Shown: positions 1 through 6,352 of the stretch, piece by piece | How positions within the stretch are numbered: the stretch's first letter is position 1 | Layout: each line of letters begins with the position of its first letter | From: Rhodospirillaceae bacterium | Lineage (GTDB): Bacteria; Pseudomonadota; Alphaproteobacteria; Rhodospirillales; Rhodospirillaceae | Assembly (NCBI GenBank): GCA_016937315.1 | Contig: JAFGWD010000035.1 | Location: 1 to 6,956 of the forward strand | Length of the DNA stretch: 6,956 nt | Reading direction: 5' to 3' | Notes under the pieces: generated by a model | Database searches by the model: none | Seen by the model: only the letters and a program-made list of their open reading frames with translations | What the model was told of the DNA's origin: nothing | Program-made: the position numbers and the translations under genes

Positions 1-1
1 A

Positions 2-1006
2 AAAATCGCGACCCTCGCACCGGGACTTTCCGCCGCAGAGCAAGACAAGGTGCGGCAAATGACCTATGACACCTTGGCGCTTTTGGCACATGACCAACTG
101 CCCACAGTTCGTCACGTCCTGGCGGAAGCCCTGAAAACCGCATCCGACATCCCGCCAGAAGTCATCCAACGCCTCGCCCGCGATATTGAAATTATCGTTG
201 CCGCCCCGGTTCTGGAATTTTCCCCGGTGCTCACCGATGACGACCTTTTGGGAATCATTCGCTCCAGTCCGATTTCCGGCGCCTTGTCGGCGATTTCGCG
301 CCGCATGGATTTGGGATCCAATGTTTCGGACACCATCGCGGCCAGCGCCGACATCGAAGCCATCACCGAACTCCTCGCCAACGGAAGCGCCCAACTGCGG
401 GAGGAGACCTTGGACCTTCTTGTGGCACGCGCACGCACGCAACCCCGATTGCACGAACCCTTGGTGCGCCGCCCCCACCTGCCACCAGGATCGGCGCGGC
501 GACTCGCCACCTTTATCGCCGATAATCTTTTGACGGTTCTGGCCGCACGGCGTGACTTACCTCCGGAAACCATTGATGCTGTTCGTCATGCGGTTCACGA
601 GCGCCTGAACACGGCGCAGCCCCATGGCGGCGCAACCGAAGAACGCCTGTCCGCCGAGGTTGAGGGCGAAATGGACAAAGCCTGCTTGTTGCGAGATAGC
701 GACCAACTCTCCGAAGCCTTGATCCATGACGCCATCACAGCCAATCACATCAACTTCGCCAAAGCAGCCATCTCCGTACGCGCGGGCTTGCCACTTGACA
801 TGACGTTGCGAATTTTAGGCTCATCCAGTGCAAAGGCCGTCACCGCACTGTGCTGGCGTGCCGGCTTCAACATGAAGACCACGGTCCTGGTGCAAACCCG
901 CCTGGCACGAATCAACCCCGACATGGTCTTGCACGGCACGGACCGAAACTACCCCCTGACCGACGGGGAAATGGCCACTCAAATTTCAATCTTTGCCTCC
1001 GACTGA
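2..1006 (+). CDS. DUF2336 domain-containing protein, 5'-truncated by the window edge
   Basis: The reading frame is open from base 2 to a TGA at 1004-1006, giving 334 visible residues. A GTG at 50 could serve as a start, but the codons before it (K-I-A-T-L-A-P-G-L...) continue the same helical, family-like sequence, so the true start very probably lies left of the window. The sequence resembles DUF2336 (PF10098) proteins of alphaproteobacteria: an N-terminal stretch of HEAT-like helices with 'VRHVLAEAL', then 'APVLEFSPVLTDDDLL' and 'ISRRMDLGSNVSDTI', then a more variable C-terminal half. No membrane segment, signal peptide or catalytic motif is visible, so it is probably a soluble cytoplasmic protein. 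The family's function is unknown. The tautomerase gene follows 19 bases later on the same strand, suggesting one transcript. The family call is by recognition of motifs, not by search. Confidence 0.85.
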   Translation, partial: KIATLAPGLSAAEQDKVRQMTYDTLALLAHDQLPTVRHVLAEALKTASDIPPEVIQRLARDIEIIVAAPVLEFSPVLTDDDLLGIIRSSPISGALSAISRRMDLGSNVSDTIAASADIEAITELLANGSAQLREETLDLLVARARTQPRLHEPLVRRPHLPPGSARRLATFIADNLLTVLAARRDLPPETIDAVRHAVHERLNTAQPHGGATEERLSAEVEGEMDKACLLRDSDQLSEALIHDAITANHINFAKAAISVRAGLPLDMTLRILGSSSAKAVTALCWRAGFNMKTTVLVQTRLARINPDMVLHGTDRNYPLTDGEMATQISIFASD

Positions 1007-1025
1007 TCACCCAGGAGCCTCACCC

Positions 1026-1226
1026 ATGCCTTTCGTCAACATCAAGATCACCCCAGAAGGCGCGACCCCAGAGAAAAAAGCGGAATTGATCGCCGGCGTC
1101 ACCGCACTCCTTCGCGATGTCCTGGGCAAGACCCCCGCAACCACGGTTGTGATCATCGACGAAGTGGAGACTGATAACTGGGGAATCGGCGGAGAAAGCG
1201 TTACCGCCCGACGCTCAAGATCTTAG
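1026..1226 (+). CDS. 4-oxalocrotonate tautomerase-family small protein
   Basis: A 66-residue protein, the usual size of 4-oxalocrotonate tautomerase (4-OT) monomers, which assemble as small beta-alpha-beta oligomers. The start is ATG 1026, with AGGAG at 1013-1017 eight bases upstream. An in-frame ATG at 993 would overlap DUF2336 and would bury the proline. After Met removal the N-terminus is Pro (MPFVNIKI), the catalytic base in this superfamily, and the family hairpin 'NWGIGGESVT' is present near the C-terminus. By eye, the two catalytic arginines of classical 4-OT (Arg11, Arg39) align with Ala and Val, and Phe50 aligns with Trp. The fold and Pro1 chemistry are therefore likely, but activity on 2-hydroxymuconate is doubtful and the real substrate is unknown. 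It lies 19 bases after the DUF2336 gene. No aromatic degradation genes are nearby, which also argues against a catabolic role. Confidence 0.88.
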   Translation: MPFVNIKITPEGATPEKKAELIAGVTALLRDVLGKTPATTVVIIDEVETDNWGIGGESVTARRSRS

Positions 1227-1362
1227 GACGTAGACCCATAAATCCTGCCGGTTGCGCCCTGTGTCGACTTTGTGACATAGGATACAGTTCACCCTCTCCA
1301 AAGGGCCATAATCCACTGTCATGGTACGCGTGCCAGAACGGCTGTGCGACAGGTGAGTGATT
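1227..1362 (+). other. Leader region of the methyltransferase gene with overlapping inverted repeats
   Basis: This 136-base non-coding stretch contains CTGTGTC (1259-1265), which can pair with GACATAG (1274-1280) across an 8-base loop or, alternatively, with the adjoining GATACAG (1281-1287), each with one G-U pair. The two partners are exact reversals of each other, so 1274-1287 is a 14-base mirror repeat. Further down, CTGTC (1316-1320) can pair with GACAG (1348-1352), and CTGT (1342-1345) with ACAG (1349-1352) around a GCG loop. Both of the latter reach the ribosome binding site at 1351-1353. CATAAT (1307-1312) resembles a -10 box but has no -35 at a proper distance. No T-tract follows any hairpin, so a classical intrinsic terminator for the upstream operon is not supported. 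Function is unproven; repeats this short can occur by chance. Confidence 0.35.
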
Positions 1363-2853
1363 ATGTCCAAATCCGATTACGACGAAACCCCATACCCCAG
1401 TTTTTGCTACCCGCGCACGGCACCGTCACGCTTGGCAACCATCGGCACCCTGTTCGGGATGACCCCACCGCCGCCGCCAACCGCCCGCATTTTAGAAATC
1501 GGCAGCGCATTAGGCGGCAACCTAATTCCCCTGGCCGCTCGTTATCCACAGGCCCGATGCGTCGGCATCGACTATTCAGAAAACCAAGTTGCCGTTGCGC
1601 GACGCGATGCCGAGGCACTGAATCTCACCAACATCACCTTCTTGTCCGACTCCATTCTCGACCTCGACGAGCGCCTGGGTTCCTTCGATTATATCATCGC
1701 ACATGGGTTCTATTCCTGGGTTGACGACACGGTCCGCGACAAGGCCATGGCTTTGACAAAGGCGTGTTTGTCACAGCAAGGCATCGCCTATATCAGTTTC
1801 AACACTCTGCCGGGATGGAACGCCATCAAGAGTGTCCGCGACGCCATGCTGTTTCATGCACGACAGGCCAAGACTCCAAAGGAGAAGGCGGACAAAGCCC
1901 GCGCTTTTCTCGCTTTCCTGACCGAACACGCGGACAACAAGGACTCGCCTTATCGTCTCGCTATCGCCAAGGAAGCTCAAATCATCGCGAACAGTGACGA
2001 CGCTTTTCTGTTGCATGACTACATGGAAGAAACCAACACCGCCTTTTATCTCTCTGATGTGGTCGATCATGCCGCACATCACGGACTGCGCTACCTTGGC
2101 GACGCCGCACTCTCCAGCATGCCTATCGGCACCTTGTCTGCCCCGATAGAAGAGGCCAGAAAGCGCATCGGCGATGCAACCAACATCGTCCGTTTGGAAC
2201 AATACCTGGACTTCCTCAACAATCGCCGCTTCCGCATGACCCTGCTGTGTCACGCCGATGTCCCCGTAAGACACAAATTAAATGCGAAGACCCTGTCCCA
2301 TATGTGGTTTTCCAGCGACTGCCACCCCAAAGCCGCACGATCCAGACAAGCGTTTGGGCAAATCAAAGGCCTCGACCTCACGCACGCAAACGGAACTGCT
2401 GCGGGGACCGTTGGCGGACGCCCCTTGTGCGCGTGTCTGTTGGAAATCATCGCGGCAGGAAGTCACGGTATCGCCTGGGAGCCCCTGCTCGCCAACGCCA
2501 CAGCCATGCTCCGCAACGTCCCACGCGCCACCGTGGAAAAGGCGTTTGTGTCCGCCTGCCCCGACCTCATCACAAAAAATTTGATTGATGTGTCCGCCGA
2601 ATCGCCAGGATGGGCAACATCCCTCAGCACGCACCCCGTTGCGTTCTCCCCTGCCACCCTGGCGGCAACGCATGGTGACATGGTGCCCAATCTGCGCCAC
2701 CAAGCCATTCGCCTAAGCCCACAACAACGGCTTTTCTTAGGGCTTTTGGACGGCCATCACGACATCACCCAGTTGCAAGCCGCGTGCCCGGAACTGGGTA
2801 ATGTCGAGGCCAACTTGCGTGCCTTTGCCGACGCCGCGTTGTTGTCGCGGTAA
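1363..2853 (+). CDS. Class I SAM-dependent methyltransferase with methyltransferase regulatory domain
   Basis: A 496-residue cytoplasmic protein with no membrane segment. The N-terminus carries the family opening 'YDETPYPSFCYP' (about residues 6-17). A Rossmann-type methyltransferase domain follows, with SAM-binding motif I 'ILEIGSALGGNL' (residues 43-54) and the acidic ribose-binding residue in 'VGIDYS' (Asp70). Around residues 190-275 is the 'methyltransferase regulatory domain' (PF10119 type), recognised by 'FLLHDYMEE' near 215 and 'HGLRYLGDA' near 241-247. About 200 further residues complete the long form of this family and end in a helical segment. The start is ATG 1363, nine bases after AGG at 1351-1353. 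GTG 1357 is in frame but overlaps that site. The methyl acceptor is unknown, and the neighbouring genes do not identify it. The gene is convergent with the phosphatase gene, with stops 6 bases apart. Confidence 0.9.
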   Translation: MSKSDYDETPYPSFCYPRTAPSRLATIGTLFGMTPPPPPTARILEIGSALGGNLIPLAARYPQARCVGIDYSENQVAVARRDAEALNLTNITFLSDSILDLDERLGSFDYIIAHGFYSWVDDTVRDKAMALTKACLSQQGIAYISFNTLPGWNAIKSVRDAMLFHARQAKTPKEKADKARAFLAFLTEHADNKDSPYRLAIAKEAQIIANSDDAFLLHDYMEETNTAFYLSDVVDHAAHHGLRYLGDAALSSMPIGTLSAPIEEARKRIGDATNIVRLEQYLDFLNNRRFRMTLLCHADVPVRHKLNAKTLSHMWFSSDCHPKAARSRQAFGQIKGLDLTHANGTAAGTVGGRPLCACLLEIIAAGSHGIAWEPLLANATAMLRNVPRATVEKAFVSACPDLITKNLIDVSAESPGWATSLSTHPVAFSPATLAATHGDMVPNLRHQAIRLSPQQRLFLGLLDGHHDITQLQAACPELGNVEANLRAFADAALLSR

Positions 2854-2870
2854 ATCACCTTATTCGCGGC
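2833..2870. terminator. Possible shared bidirectional hairpin at the convergent gene ends
   Basis: GCCGCG (2833-2838) and CGCGGC (2865-2870) form a perfect 6-bp inverted repeat flanking both stop codons, with an imperfect inner pairing (GCGGTAA against TTATTCGC). The methyltransferase and phosphatase stops are separated by only 6 bases, so any terminator must lie inside coding sequence. There is no T-run on either side, so this is a weak candidate and may be chance. Confidence 0.2.
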
Positions 2871-3549
2871 GCAAGATCTTATTGACGAGAATCCCGGCCA
2901 ACCAGTTTTCCTTAAACCGCCGTTCCAAGGCATCACGGTCATAGGTGTTTTCCACCCAAGGGATAAAACTCTCCCTCTCGCCATCCGTCTGTTCCAAAAA
3001 CATCTCAAAAAAGCAGTCAATGACCCCGGTCTTGGCCTGCCGCACATGACCATAAGCCAAAGACAAATGCGTCCGCATCGCTGTCCGCAGCGAAACGCCT
3101 TCGTGCAAAAACAGGTATAAAGTCGACATAAACCCGGCTCGATCCGCACCAGACTTACAGTGCAAAAGCATAGGATACGCCATATCGGCAAACAACGGAG
3201 CAGCCGCCAACAAGGTTTCTCGTTCAAGCGGGCTCCGCGAGCGAATCGGAAAATCAACCAGAGACAAACCCAAACGGTGGCATGCCTCGCGTTCCAACTG
3301 GTAAGCCCCGCAGGTGTCCCGGCGCCCACGCAGATTCAGGATGGTCTTCACCCCCATATCGCACGCACGGCGCAAATGATGCGGTGCGGGCTGCGCCGCA
3401 CGCCACACACCGTCAGAAACCCGGTGCAAGTTCCAGTACACATCACGGATAAATCCATGATCCACCAACCACATGTCCAAGAACGCACGGCGGCGCTCGG
3501 CTGGCGTCAAATCTGGCGCAGGCGCCGCAAGCGTTGGCAGATCAACCAA
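2860..3549 (-). CDS. CX5R-type protein tyrosine/dual-specificity phosphatase-like protein
   Basis: A 229-residue protein with the phosphatase P-loop HCKSGADR (His130, nucleophile Cys131, Arg137), the HCX5R signature of cysteine-based phosphatases. The DSP fold is supported by 'RVSDGVWRAAQP' (about 43-54), the strand 'KTILNLRG' (68-75) and a loop 'VDFPIRSRSP' in which Asp99 is a plausible general acid. There is no signal peptide or clear membrane span, so it is probably cytoplasmic. It resembles bacterial DSP-like proteins annotated as 'tyrosine phosphatase family' or 'fused DSP-PTPase/NAD kinase-like', but lacks any kinase part. The start is TTG at 3549, chosen because GGAGG (complement of 3557-3561) lies seven bases before it and no ATG fits as well. 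It is divergent from the MsbA-like exporter, starting 104 bases apart. The substrate is unknown: phosphoprotein, phosphoinositide-like lipid or phosphatidylglycerophosphate are all conceivable. Confidence 0.85.
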   Translation of the reverse strand: MVDLPTLAAPAPDLTPAERRRAFLDMWLVDHGFIRDVYWNLHRVSDGVWRAAQPAPHHLRRACDMGVKTILNLRGRRDTCGAYQLEREACHRLGLSLVDFPIRSRSPLERETLLAAAPLFADMAYPMLLHCKSGADRAGFMSTLYLFLHEGVSLRTAMRTHLSLAYGHVRQAKTGVIDCFFEMFLEQTDGERESFIPWVENTYDRDALERRFKENWLAGILVNKILRRE

Positions 3550-3556
3550 GAAACGT

Positions 3557-3561
3557 CCTCC
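3557..3561 (-). promoter_or_regulatory. Strong Shine-Dalgarno site deciding a TTG start
   Basis: Read on the minus strand this is GGAGG, seven bases before the TTG at 3549-3547. It is the reason for accepting a TTG start for the phosphatase gene: the in-frame codons just upstream offer no ATG or GTG, and the match to the anti-Shine-Dalgarno is complete. Confidence 0.7.
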
Positions 3562-3653
3562 ACTTCACGGGAAGAGATATAGGGTGCGGCACAGACTCTA
3601 GCCACGATCAAGCCTGTTGGTGTATCAAACATCACACGCTTCTGGAACAGGAT

Positions 3654-5447
3654 ATGATGACCGAAAGCCCCGCCACCGAAACCAAGATCGCTTTAACCGA
3701 CGAACGCTCGTTCGCGCTGATGCGGCGTTTGTTCCGCGAAGCCGCCCGCCCCTACATCTGGTACATGGCGGCAGCGGTGGTCTGCATGGCTCTGGTCGCA
3801 GGCACCACGGCAATGAGCGCATGGTTGTTGGACCCGGTCGTCAATAAAGTTTTTGTTGACCGTGACCGCGCCATGCTGTGGATGATCGGCGGTGCCGTGA
3901 TGGGGGTGTTCGCGGTCAAAAGCCTCGCCAGTTACCTCCAGGATGTCCTTTTGTCTCACGTCGGACAGAACATCATTGCCGACACCCAAGACCGCCTGTT
4001 CGCCCGCATCGTCGATCAGGAAGTCGCCCTGTTCCAGGATCGCGCTTCTGGGTCTTTGGTCTCACACTTCACATACGACATCAACGCCATGCGTATTGCG
4101 GTGTCCAGCGCCTTCATCGGTATTGGCCGCGACCTTCTGTCGGTGATCTTTCTGGTCGGAATAACTTTTTATCAGGACTGGATGCTGGCTTCCATCAGCT
4201 TGGTGGTGGCCCCGATTTCGGTCTTGCCGATCCAGCGGTTGAGCAAACGGATGCGCCGCGTCGCACGCCAAACCCAGGAAGAAATGGGTGGACTGAATAC
4301 CTCCCTGTCACAGACCTTCCAAGGTATTCGCGTCATCAAGGCCTTCGGCCTGGAGGCGTTTGAACGGTCCCGCGTTAAGGCCCTTGTCACATCGCTGCGT
4401 GATCTGGCAATCCGCGCCACCCGCATCGAAGCCGCCGCACAACCCATCATCGACATCTTTGGCGGAGCCGCCATTACGTCCGTCATCGTTTATGGTGGTG
4501 CCCGCGTCATTGAAGGCGCGACCACGCCGGGAGCCTTCTTTTCCTTCATCGCCGCGATTCTGATGGCCTATCAACCGTTACGCTCGCTGTCGAAAATGAA
4601 TGTCTCGATCCAGACCGGGCTGGCTGCCGCCGCCCGTGTGTTCGCTCTAATCGACCGCACGCCAGCTCTGACCGAGGCAGAAAACCCAGTTGCGATTCCC
4701 CGCATCTCTGGCACCGTGGTCTTTGAAGACGTGCGCTTTTCCTATAACGGCATCGATTTTGCCTTAAACGGCGCCGATTTCACGGCTCCGGCGGGAGAGA
4801 TCACCGCCTTGGTTGGCCCTTCAGGAGCTGGTAAGAGCACCGTATTCAGCATGATTCCACGGTTCTATGATCCGGCGGAGGGGCGTGTTCTGGTCAATGG
4901 AATCGACGTCCGGCAAGCCAGCTTCCAATCCTTGCGCGACGCTATCGCTGTGGTCAGCCAGGAAGTCGTGTTGTTCGACGACACCGTAGCCGCCAACATT
5001 CGCTGCGGTCGCCTGGATGCCGACGACGACGCCATCCAAGACGCGGCCAAAGCGGCTGCGGCCCACGACTTCATTCAAGACCTACCACTTGGATACGACA
5101 CCCGCGTCGGTGAACACGGGCTTCGCCTTTCTGGTGGCCAACGTCAGCGTATCGCCATCGCCCGTGCGATCTTGAAAAATGCCCCCATTCTGCTGTTGGA
5201 TGAAGCCACCAGTGCCCTGGACACCGAATCCGAGCGCCTCATTCAGAACGCCTTAGCCGGCTTGATGAAAGGGCGCACCACCATCGTCATCGCACACCGC
5301 CTGTCCACCATCCGAGACGCCCACATCATCCACGCCTTTGACAGGGGGCGCGTTGTAGAAAGCGGGAACCATCAAGCCTTACTCGACAAAGGCGGGCTGT
5401 ACGCCCGCCTCCACGCGTTGCAATTCTCTGATGCCGCCGTGGGTTAA
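3654..5447 (+). CDS. MsbA-like ABC exporter, fused permease and ATP-binding domains
   Basis: A 597-residue half-transporter of type IV (exporter) ABC architecture, expected to homodimerise in the inner membrane. The N-terminal membrane domain has hydrophobic segments near residues 34-58, 77-100, 155-192 (a pair), 264-286 and 292-309. The nucleotide-binding domain is complete: Walker A GPSGAGKST (388-396, Lys394), Q-loop Gln436, signature LSGGQRQ (492-498), Walker B ending LLLDEA with Asp516 and catalytic Glu517, and H-loop His548. Overall similarity in the membrane part ('LLDPVVNKVF', 'SHFTYDIN', 'IKAFGLE') is to MsbA/lipid A-core flippases, but related exporters for other lipids or peptides cannot be excluded. 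GGAACAGGA (3644-3652) precedes tandem ATGs at 3654 and 3657, either of which may be used. The frame is open back to 3534, but that extension overlaps the divergent phosphatase gene and is not membrane-like. Confidence 0.9.
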   Translation: MMTESPATETKIALTDERSFALMRRLFREAARPYIWYMAAAVVCMALVAGTTAMSAWLLDPVVNKVFVDRDRAMLWMIGGAVMGVFAVKSLASYLQDVLLSHVGQNIIADTQDRLFARIVDQEVALFQDRASGSLVSHFTYDINAMRIAVSSAFIGIGRDLLSVIFLVGITFYQDWMLASISLVVAPISVLPIQRLSKRMRRVARQTQEEMGGLNTSLSQTFQGIRVIKAFGLEAFERSRVKALVTSLRDLAIRATRIEAAAQPIIDIFGGAAITSVIVYGGARVIEGATTPGAFFSFIAAILMAYQPLRSLSKMNVSIQTGLAAAARVFALIDRTPALTEAENPVAIPRISGTVVFEDVRFSYNGIDFALNGADFTAPAGEITALVGPSGAGKSTVFSMIPRFYDPAEGRVLVNGIDVRQASFQSLRDAIAVVSQEVVLFDDTVAANIRCGRLDADDDAIQDAAKAAAAHDFIQDLPLGYDTRVGEHGLRLSGGQRQRIAIARAILKNAPILLLDEATSALDTESERLIQNALAGLMKGRTTIVIAHRLSTIRDAHIIHAFDRGRVVESGNHQALLDKGGLYARLHALQFSDAAVG

Positions 5448-5513
5448 ATCCCCTGAGGATGGAACTGGCGGCACGAAATCATCTGCGCCGGACCAAAACC
5501 TGAAACGCGGTCG

Positions 5514-5978
5514 TTACCGTGTATAGTAACCGCAACCAACCAGGATATCGCCGATTCTCAGGATATAAGTGCTTTTCCGCATCAGCTTGTGGCTCATCGG
5601 ATCGGTGAAGACATAATCCACCCAGCCACTACCATCGGTCTTGGCCGTGTTCACAAATTCACGCCCATAGGCCACACCATTAAAATCCCGCTCCCCCATG
5701 AAGGATCGCCCAATCAGCTTAGGATTGTGGGGATGCGCCAACATCATGCCATCCAAGTCCATGGCAAAAACATACAGACTTCCTTGAATGAATTCACTTT
5801 TGGGGCTTGAGAGAATCACAATTGCGGCCTCCTTCCCCTGATCCGTCACCACTGTCGCGGCACGCTCAGCCAACGCCTTCGCCATGCCCGGCGTGCCCAA
5901 ATCCTCATGCGCGGACGAAACCATCAACACCGCCCCAGCAAGAAGGACCATGACGGCAAACAGTCGCAGATACCTCAT
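5514..5978 (-). CDS. Secreted stand-alone single Cache domain protein
   Basis: A 154-residue protein beginning with a signal peptide: Arg2 and Arg5, a hydrophobic core up to about residue 20, and a likely signal peptidase I site after Ser-Ser-Ala (residue 23). The mature ~130 residues match a single Cache (sCache_2-like) fold: 'VFAMDLDGMMLAHPHNPKLIG' is spread over residues 70-90, with 'GSGWVDYVF' at 116-124 and 'ILVGCGYY' at 145-152. Such domains usually form the periplasmic ligand sensor of chemoreceptors or histidine kinases. Here no transmembrane or signalling domain follows, so it is probably a free periplasmic binding protein; its ligand is unknown. A GC-rich AAGGGG stretch lies about ten bases before ATG 5978. 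It is convergent with the ABC exporter (66 bases between stops), where I see no strong terminator. Confidence 0.87.
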   Translation of the reverse strand: MRYLRLFAVMVLLAGAVLMVSSAHEDLGTPGMAKALAERAATVVTDQGKEAAIVILSSPKSEFIQGSLYVFAMDLDGMMLAHPHNPKLIGRSFMGERDFNGVAYGREFVNTAKTDGSGWVDYVFTDPMSHKLMRKSTYILRIGDILVGCGYYTR

Positions 5979-6023
5979 GGAACCCGCCCCTTCTGAGGTT
6001 TAAGTGGGATTGAGACTCCGTTA

Positions 6024-6052
6024 AATCTAAACGGTTCCCATGAAATCCACAA
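6024..6052 (-). promoter_or_regulatory. Weak candidate sigma-70 promoter for the Cache gene
   Basis: On the minus strand, TTGTGG (complement of 6047-6052) and TAGATT (complement of 6024-6029) are separated by 17 bases. They match the -35 and -10 consensus at 3 and 4 of 6 positions, and the pair lies about 45 bases before the Cache start. The position and spacing fit, but the matches are weak. Nothing else is recognised in the 175-base gap 5979-6153. Confidence 0.28.
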
Positions 6053-6153
6053 TGCACGTGCGATTATGGCTCAAACGGAACAGGCCCCAACACGCACCAC
6101 AGGCATTCCCGATTGTGGTATAACAACCATACGATTCGGCGGGTGAGAAGGGG

Positions 6154-6229
6154 TGGTGGAGCCGAGGGGAATCGAACCCCTGACCTCCGCAGTGCGATTG
6201 CGGCGCTCTCCCATCTGAGCTACGGCCCC
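6154..6229 (-). tRNA. tRNA-Ala (anticodon CGC)
   Basis: The complement folds as a complete 76-base cloverleaf. The acceptor GGGGCCG pairs with CGGCTCC (one G-U), and the D arm has GCTC/GAGC. The anticodon stem CCGCA/TGCGG encloses the 7-base loop ATCGCAC, with T33, anticodon CGC and A37. The T arm is AGGGG-TTCGATT-CCCCT. The discriminator is A, and the 3' CCA is encoded (6156-6154). Anticodon CGC reads GCG, so this is an alanine tRNA; the G3-U70 pair in the acceptor stem, the alanine identity element, is present as the third pair (G with T). It stands alone between the Cache and yggT genes and has its own promoter. Confidence 0.96.
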
Positions 6230-6242
6230 TAACGAGGCCGGG

Positions 6243-6271
6243 ATAATGCTTAGATGTTTCCCCACTGTCAA
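6243..6271 (-). promoter_or_regulatory. Sigma-70 type promoter of the tRNA-Ala gene
   Basis: Read on the minus strand, a perfect -35 TTGACA (complement of 6266-6271) is followed after exactly 17 bases by CATTAT (complement of 6243-6248), a 4/6 match to the -10 box. The -10 ends 13 bases before the mature tRNA 5' end, so transcription should start near 6236, giving a very short 5' leader. This is the best promoter in the window. Confidence 0.75.
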
Positions 6272-6303
6272 GGGGTGTCGTGCAACACTTGCGCCATGCC
6301 GTG

Positions 6304-6327
6304 CGAGAGACTACCTTCTGCCTCTCG
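6304..6327 (+). other. Inverted repeat in the yggT 5' leader
   Basis: CGAGAG (6304-6309) and CTCTCG (6322-6327) form a perfect 6-bp stem with a 12-base loop, ending 25 bases before the yggT start. No T-run follows, so it does not look like an intrinsic terminator. It could be an operator or an RNA structure, or chance. In the rest of the gap 6230-6352 I see only the tRNA promoter. Confidence 0.25.
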
Positions 6328-6352
6328 ACCACCAAATAGTGAGCCGGAATTC

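Noticed and set aside
1284..1312. CATAAT (1307-1312) as a -10 box of a methyltransferase promoter.
   Set aside because: No sequence resembling TTGACA lies 16-18 bases upstream, so it is not reported as a promoter.
1771..2274. A 167-residue open frame antisense to the methyltransferase.
   Set aside because: It lies entirely inside a well-supported gene, has no recognisable domain and is explained as a high-GC shadow frame.
2757..3329. A 190-residue minus-strand frame overlapping the phosphatase gene.
   Set aside because: It is out of frame with the phosphatase, which carries the HCX5R motif and a strong ribosome binding site. Its composition (many Cys, Trp and Arg) is typical of a shadow frame.
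3160..3582. A 140-residue plus-strand frame antisense to the phosphatase.
   Set aside because: No family motif is present, it is rich in Arg and Gln as antisense frames often are, and it is covered by a real gene on the other strand.
3534..3653. A 40-codon N-terminal extension of the ABC exporter.
   Set aside because: It overlaps the start of the divergent phosphatase gene, has an unusual Cys/His-rich composition, and the tandem ATGs at 3654/3657 have a nearby ribosome binding site and match the usual N-terminus of the family.
6109..6139. Stem-like sequence (CCGA/TCGG outside, TGGT/ACCA inside) downstream of the tRNA as its terminator.
   Set aside because: The stem is interrupted by a large asymmetric internal loop and lacks a T-run in the tRNA's direction.
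6027..6335. Minus-strand open frames across the tRNA (102 and 66 residues).
   Set aside because: They contain the peptide strings typical of translated tRNA genes (for example 'GGQGFDSPRLH'), and the region is fully explained by tRNA-Ala and its promoter.
6254..6352. A longer start for the YggT protein.
   Set aside because: The extra 33 residues run through the tRNA promoter and do not resemble the hydrophobic YggT N-terminus.
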